Shown in pieces: positions 6,933 through 10,000 of a stretch of DNA of 10,000 nt. Each line of letters starts with the position of its first letter. The first letter of the stretch is position 1. Source of the stretch: Halisarca cf. caerulea (Eukaryota; Porifera; Demospongiae; Chondrillida; Halisarcidae); the NCBI GenBank assembly GCA_963170055.1, contig CAUJGJ010000397.1:6122501-6132500 (forward strand), in the 5' to 3' direction. A model generated the notes under the pieces. That model searched no databases and was not told where the DNA came from. It was given only the letters and a program-made list of their open reading frames with translations. Position numbers and translations under genes: made by a program.

Positions 6933-6969
6933 GAAAATGGCAGTTTTGTTGAGGCTGAAGAAAAAGTTG

Positions 6970-7268
6970 CTTGGTTAGACCTCGGATGCCTTCAAATTTC
7001 ACTAAGTCCTACTTGGATGGAATCTTAACATGTTTCAGTTTGTAAAAATCATTCCGGGCATAGTGCTACAATCAAGCAGTTTCTCACAATTTCACCATTT
7101 ATGCTAAATTTTGGCCCTTTGAAGGATGAAAAAACAGGTTTTTTGATCATAACTTTTTAACGGAAGATTATAACCTATAGCCCGGAACAATTTTTGATTG
7201 TTCACAACTTGTTCTTTCTTTTCGTGTTGGTTTCATTTGAATTGAGAGTATCTTAAGGTCTAACCAAG
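6970..7268. repeat. Nested foldback, MITE-like
   Basis: CTTGGTTAGACCT (6970-6982) is inverted at 7256-7268. Further in, AAAAATCATTCCGGGCATAG (7044-7063) is inverted, with few changes, at 7175-7195. Both arms keep the same spacing between these blocks (about 61-62 bases), and TCAAAT/ATTTGA blocks sit between them, so this is one imperfect inverted repeat with arms of about 94 bases around a centre of about 110. An outer pair, AAAATGGCAGT (6934-6944) and its inverse at 7452-7462, may be the true ends, but the right side then has about 158 extra bases. No target-site duplication seen. Confidence 0.6.
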
Positions 7269-7699
7269 GTACAGTTTGTCTGAAACCACCATGTATTCCA
7301 ACCTAGTTATCTTTCTTCAGACAATAGTAAGAATCTCTAGATTAGCATTTTCATGCGCGGACTATATAGATCTTTCGTCCAGTAGGAAAAACTGAGCAAA
7401 ATTCTTGTCAACTAAAGAGAAACGATCGATAATTGGAGGTGCTTCTGCAAGACTGCCATTTTCCCATTTTATTCCCGGACGGTTATAAATACCCTGTGTA
7501 GTGTGCATATGAAATTGCAGCACCAAAATTTAGGAGTTTTCTGTCTTTCTTGGCAAAGCAAGACTACATATCAGCGACAAAAAGGTACAAAATGAAAGGA
7601 CTTAGTCTGAGAATACAGAAATTATACCTCTATTCCACTTTACTAGTGATTACTTCAGGCGGAAGGCTGAGCTTACATTGTACGAAATTGCGGTTTTCA

Positions 7700-8429
7700 G
7701 AGATTTTTCTAAAACTCTTAGAGATCTTCAAATCCGCAACATGGAAGTTTTAGATACTTACATAAGGAACCTGTATGCCAATATTTATGCCCCCAGCTTC
7801 AAACCTGCACTGCCTCCTGTTCTTATATGTTTATGGAGAATGTATAACTTTTGTAGATGCAGTGTTGCAATTGTGTCCGCTGGCTAATGTTGGGCTTTAT
7901 TGATGGCACAGTAATGGCTATACCCATGCCAGTAGAAGGTCAGAGGCTGTTTTACAGTGGTCACAAATGCATGCATGCCCTGAAATTTCAGTCCATCATG
8001 ACTCCCTTTGGAATCATTGCTCATCTGTTCGGACCACTTGAGGGGAGAAGACATGATGCAGCCATGCTCCAGGAACGTGGATTGCTAGCCATTGTCGAGC
8101 AACACAAGCAGCAACCAGGTGGCACCTACTGGGTTTAATAATGGTGATCCAACATACCCTAACTGGCCACAACTTGTAAGACCATATCAAGGTGCATCTT
8201 TGTCACCTCTTCACAAAGAATTTAACAAGCAAATGAGTTCTCCCCGTGTATGTGTGGAGTGGGGTTATGGGCATTCATCGACTTTCGGAAGAATACCAAA
8301 ATTCTACTCCAACTAGCTAAATACTACGCTGTGGATACACTTTTAACTAATTGTTACACTTGTCTTAATGGAAACAATGTAGCAACCCATTTTAACTTAC
8401 AACCACCAACACTTATTGATTACTTGTAG
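7700..8429 (+). pseudogene. PIF/Harbinger transposase (DDE_Tnp_4), frameshifted
   Basis: The core reads GFIDGTVMAIP, then QRLFYSGHKCMHALKFQS, then LFGPLEGRRHDAAML, the hallmark blocks of PIF/Harbinger transposases, which cut and paste DNA with a DDE triad. Candidate catalytic residues are Asp at 7902-7904 (FIDGT), Asp at 8146-8148 (GDPTYP) and Glu at 8257-8259 (VEWGYG); Asp to Glu is 36 residues apart, near the family's usual spacing. The C-terminus LLTNCYTCLNGN... to a TAG at 8427-8429 is also typical. The frame changes at least three times: near 7890 (FVDAVLQLCPLANVG is one frame, GFIDGT the next), near 8130-8140, and near 8270. The N-terminal third is barely recognisable (MEVLDTYIRNLYA near 7740). 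So the gene is dead. The start is not identifiable. Confidence 0.85.
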
Positions 8430-8524
8430 TAACGAGTATGATGATGAGATATGATGAATAATACACTCTTGTATATCAACTGTTACAGATTATTTCTTTG
8501 AGTTCAAGAAGGTAATGAGCTAGG

Positions 8525-9221
8525 TCAGCCATTTGCAGCATCTGCTTCTGCATCATCTCCATCTGCCTGCTGTGCTCTCTTTTCTTGAAGAGACAGCTCC
8601 CTTCTTCTCAGCTCTAACTCCTTCTCCCTCAATTTCATCTCTTAATATCTGAAAGCTTTCTTCTTATTCCAAATTTTCTCTACTTCAAATACTTCTCTTT
8701 TCCTGCTTCTAGGCTCTTCCTCCTCATAATGATTATTTTCCTTCAAAGTTTGCATGGCTTCATCACGTAATTTTTCGCCTTTCTCCCTGTTCTCTTTCTC
8801 CTTAATCTTTGCTGCCTGCTTTTGGTCCTTCTCCATAAATTTACCTCGCAGGGATTCCAAAAGCTGCTCCTTTTCCTTGTAATTCTTCCTCCGTTCCACT
8901 TTGCTTCCTTTGTTTTGCATCTGATTTTACAAAACTATCCATTAAATTATGTGCCCTTTCTCGTAAAGTTCGAGCGGTAATTTTCCTGAACTTTTGAGGA
9001 AACTCGGCTTGAAGAGCACTAGCTATGTCCTCCCAGCAGGTTGCTCTTCTAACAAAAGGATGCTCAAATGAAACGACTTCTCGTAGGAGCAGCAAGTCGT
9101 CTGCAGCTTGGAAATGGACTCTGGACTGCTTGGTTGGCGTTGAAACACGGCCAGAACTTGAAGCGGGTGTTGCTGCAGTCAAATAAAGCTCGTTTTGGCC
9201 AGAATTTTCTGTAGAATCCAT
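8525..9221 (-). pseudogene. Harbinger-associated Myb/SANT-like protein, broken
   Basis: ATG at 9221 opens a Ser/Thr-rich N-terminus (about 1-35), followed by a Myb/SANT-like domain at about 40-97 (LLLLREVVSFEHPF, TCWEDIASALQAEF, ITARTLRERAHNLMDSF) and a typical SGTEEE. The second gene of Harbinger transposons encodes this protein, which binds the element's ends and assists the transposase. After SGTEEE, near 8885-8890, one base too many shifts the frame; the Lys/Glu-rich coiled coil continues in the next frame (YKEKEQLLESLRGKF...). A TAA at 8644-8642 interrupts it, yet the same frame goes on as a coiled coil (MKLREKELELRRREL) to TGA at 8527-8525. One frameshift and one stop therefore disable it. 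It lies tail to tail with the transposase, 95 bases apart. Confidence 0.75.
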
Positions 9222-9245
9222 ATCTCTTATAACGTTGGACGAAAA

Positions 9246-9267
9246 CGTAGTAGGACTGGTTACTACG
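9246..9267. repeat. Short hairpin upstream of the Myb-like gene
   Basis: CGTAGTA (9246-9252) and TACTACG (9261-9267) form a 7-bp stem with an 8-base loop, about 25 bases upstream of the Myb-like ATG. It might belong to the transposon's subterminal repeats or be a binding site for the Myb-like protein. No second copy seen at the other end. Confidence 0.4.
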
Positions 9268-9349
9268 GCGAAACCGTATCTAAGAACATTCTAATTTATG
9301 GCGCAAAACATTATATGCTTATTACGTAACGTTTTACATTATGCTATAC

Positions 9350-9436
9350 CTCTATAATAATAGTAGTCCCAGGATGCACCACGAGGAGGTAGGCATGCTT
9401 TCCATCCCAGAGGACTGGGTTCATTTTAACTAGGGT
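9350..9436 (-). other. Candidate 87-nt internal exon
   Basis: On the minus strand, CTCTTGCAG (ending 9437) precedes an open stretch that ends at GAG|GTATAG (9350/9349). It would encode 29 residues in phase 0 at both ends, with a protein-like middle (NPVLWDGKHAYLLVVHPGTT). No neighbour exon was found and no family is recognised. It could be a fragment of a duplicated gene or chance. Confidence 0.25.
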
Positions 9437-9713
9437 CTGCAAGAGACCGTACAACTCCTTCAATCCAAAATAAAAATGGTGCAATAAAATGCTATATATA
9501 TAATGGTACAGGTGTACTGTTGTATGATCCGCCAGAATCACTTAAATGTGTAGCTATAGAATAAAGAACAGAATATACAATGTGATCTGTCAGCAGATCA
9601 ATATATTCAGCATGTCACAGTAATATTTTTGGGCCACCAGAAGGCGGCCCTATATTGTTTTTACTTTCATCGGAAGTGTCCAGAACGTCTGGAACGATGT
9701 CAATATATCTATC

Positions 9714-9730
9714 TATATATATATATATAT
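9714..9730. repeat. TA microsatellite
   Basis: A pure alternating TA run of 17 bases, preceded by degenerate TATCTATC units (9703-9713). Confidence 0.9.
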
Positions 9731-9739
9731 GTCAACAAC

Positions 9740-9783
9740 ATGGCGGATGCAAAGTCAGTACAAAATCTTTCGGCTATATTTTG
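9740..9783 (+). other. Candidate first coding exon
   Basis: An ATG at 9740 lies in a strong animal start context (AACAACATGGCGG) and opens MADAKSVQNLSAIF, then meets TTTTG|GTGAAA, a usable donor, just before an in-frame TGA. A TTTTATCAG acceptor at 9817 would give an intron of only 34 bases and a short continuation (CEGSSRPEEFFEILF) before a stop. The intron is too short for comfort, so the true acceptor may lie beyond the window. Product unknown. Confidence 0.25.
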
Positions 9784-10000
9784 GTGAAATTCATTTGTTT
9801 ACTCCTGATTTTATCAGCGAAGGGTCTTCTAGACCAGAAGAGTTCTTTGAAATATTATTTTAGTCAATAACACCGATTTCCAAGCGATTCGAGTTTCCAG
9901 GGCCGTAGTCAAATCGCTTGTTTCCATGCTAAGGTGCACAATGTATCCAAAATTGGCCACAAGTAGTCAATAGTACGATCATTGTGATCTACGCAAGTCT

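Larger units (their letters stand above)
7470..9340. mobile_element. PIF/Harbinger transposon remnant
   Basis: The two convergent pseudogenes, transposase and Myb-like, form the standard two-gene Harbinger cargo. The ends are approximate: I could not find a clear terminal inverted repeat or 3-bp target duplication. A weak candidate is the loosely inverted similarity between GTGAAACGTCACG (6921-6933) and CGTAACGTTTTAC (9325-9337), which would place the foldback inside the element. Frameshifts in both genes indicate an old, non-autonomous copy. Confidence 0.6.
9222..10000. other. Mostly non-coding right flank
   Basis: After the Harbinger remnant the sequence is AT-rich with short hairpins: TGATCTG/CAGATCA (9583-9600), GGGCC/GGCCC (9631-9650) and TCCAGA/TCTGGA (9679-9693). 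Two weak exon candidates and a TA microsatellite are listed separately. Nothing recognisable lies in 9850-10000. Confidence 0.5.

Overview
The window looks like eukaryotic, metazoan DNA with a high transposon content. It is AT-rich, has long non-coding stretches, TA microsatellites and plausible GT-AG splice sites, and shows no bacterial operon logic. The mixture (a large sponge/cnidarian-type transposase-like protein, a virus-like 2A peptide in a cellular gene, a PIF/Harbinger transposon and small foldback elements) suggests a marine invertebrate. A demosponge such as Amphimedon is my guess, made from memory without any database search.

Layout. 1-1656: AT-rich and without a convincing gene; it carries a strong 61-nt hairpin (315-375) and a three-copy hairpin repeat (500-573). 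1657-5457, minus strand: one broken or spliced multi-part gene. It starts with a leader that has a signal-peptide-like N-terminus and ends in a canonical 2A motif (DIEANPGP). A Met-less middle segment follows, then a basic, possibly DNA-binding segment, then an 818-codon open frame with features of a DDE-type DNA transposase (WHDHS, GDH followed by a Cys cluster, a SAP-like segment, EPLHDLKGH, NTESNERLF). The parts are separated by two single-base frame changes at A6 runs, which cancel each other, and by one in-frame TGA that a 78-nt intron could remove. 5458-6600: non-coding, with a diverged minisatellite and a cluster of hairpins. 6600-7470: a CpG-richer stretch with three ACGTCAC (CRE-like) motifs, a candidate exon, and a nested foldback (MITE-like) structure.

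7700-9221: remains of a PIF/Harbinger DNA transposon. The DDE transposase lies on the plus strand and its Myb/SANT-like partner on the minus strand, tail to tail, both broken by frameshifts and one stop. 9222-10000: non-coding for the most part, with two weak candidate exons, several short hairpins and a TA microsatellite.

How the parts relate. The two mobile-element genes are independent. In the Harbinger element the transposase and the Myb-like protein normally act together (the Myb-like protein binds DNA and helps the transposase into the nucleus), but both copies here are dead. The 2A-bearing element is the most interesting item: a co-translational separation signal upstream of a DNA-transposase-like protein would release the transposase with an N-terminal proline, apart from a secretory-type leader.
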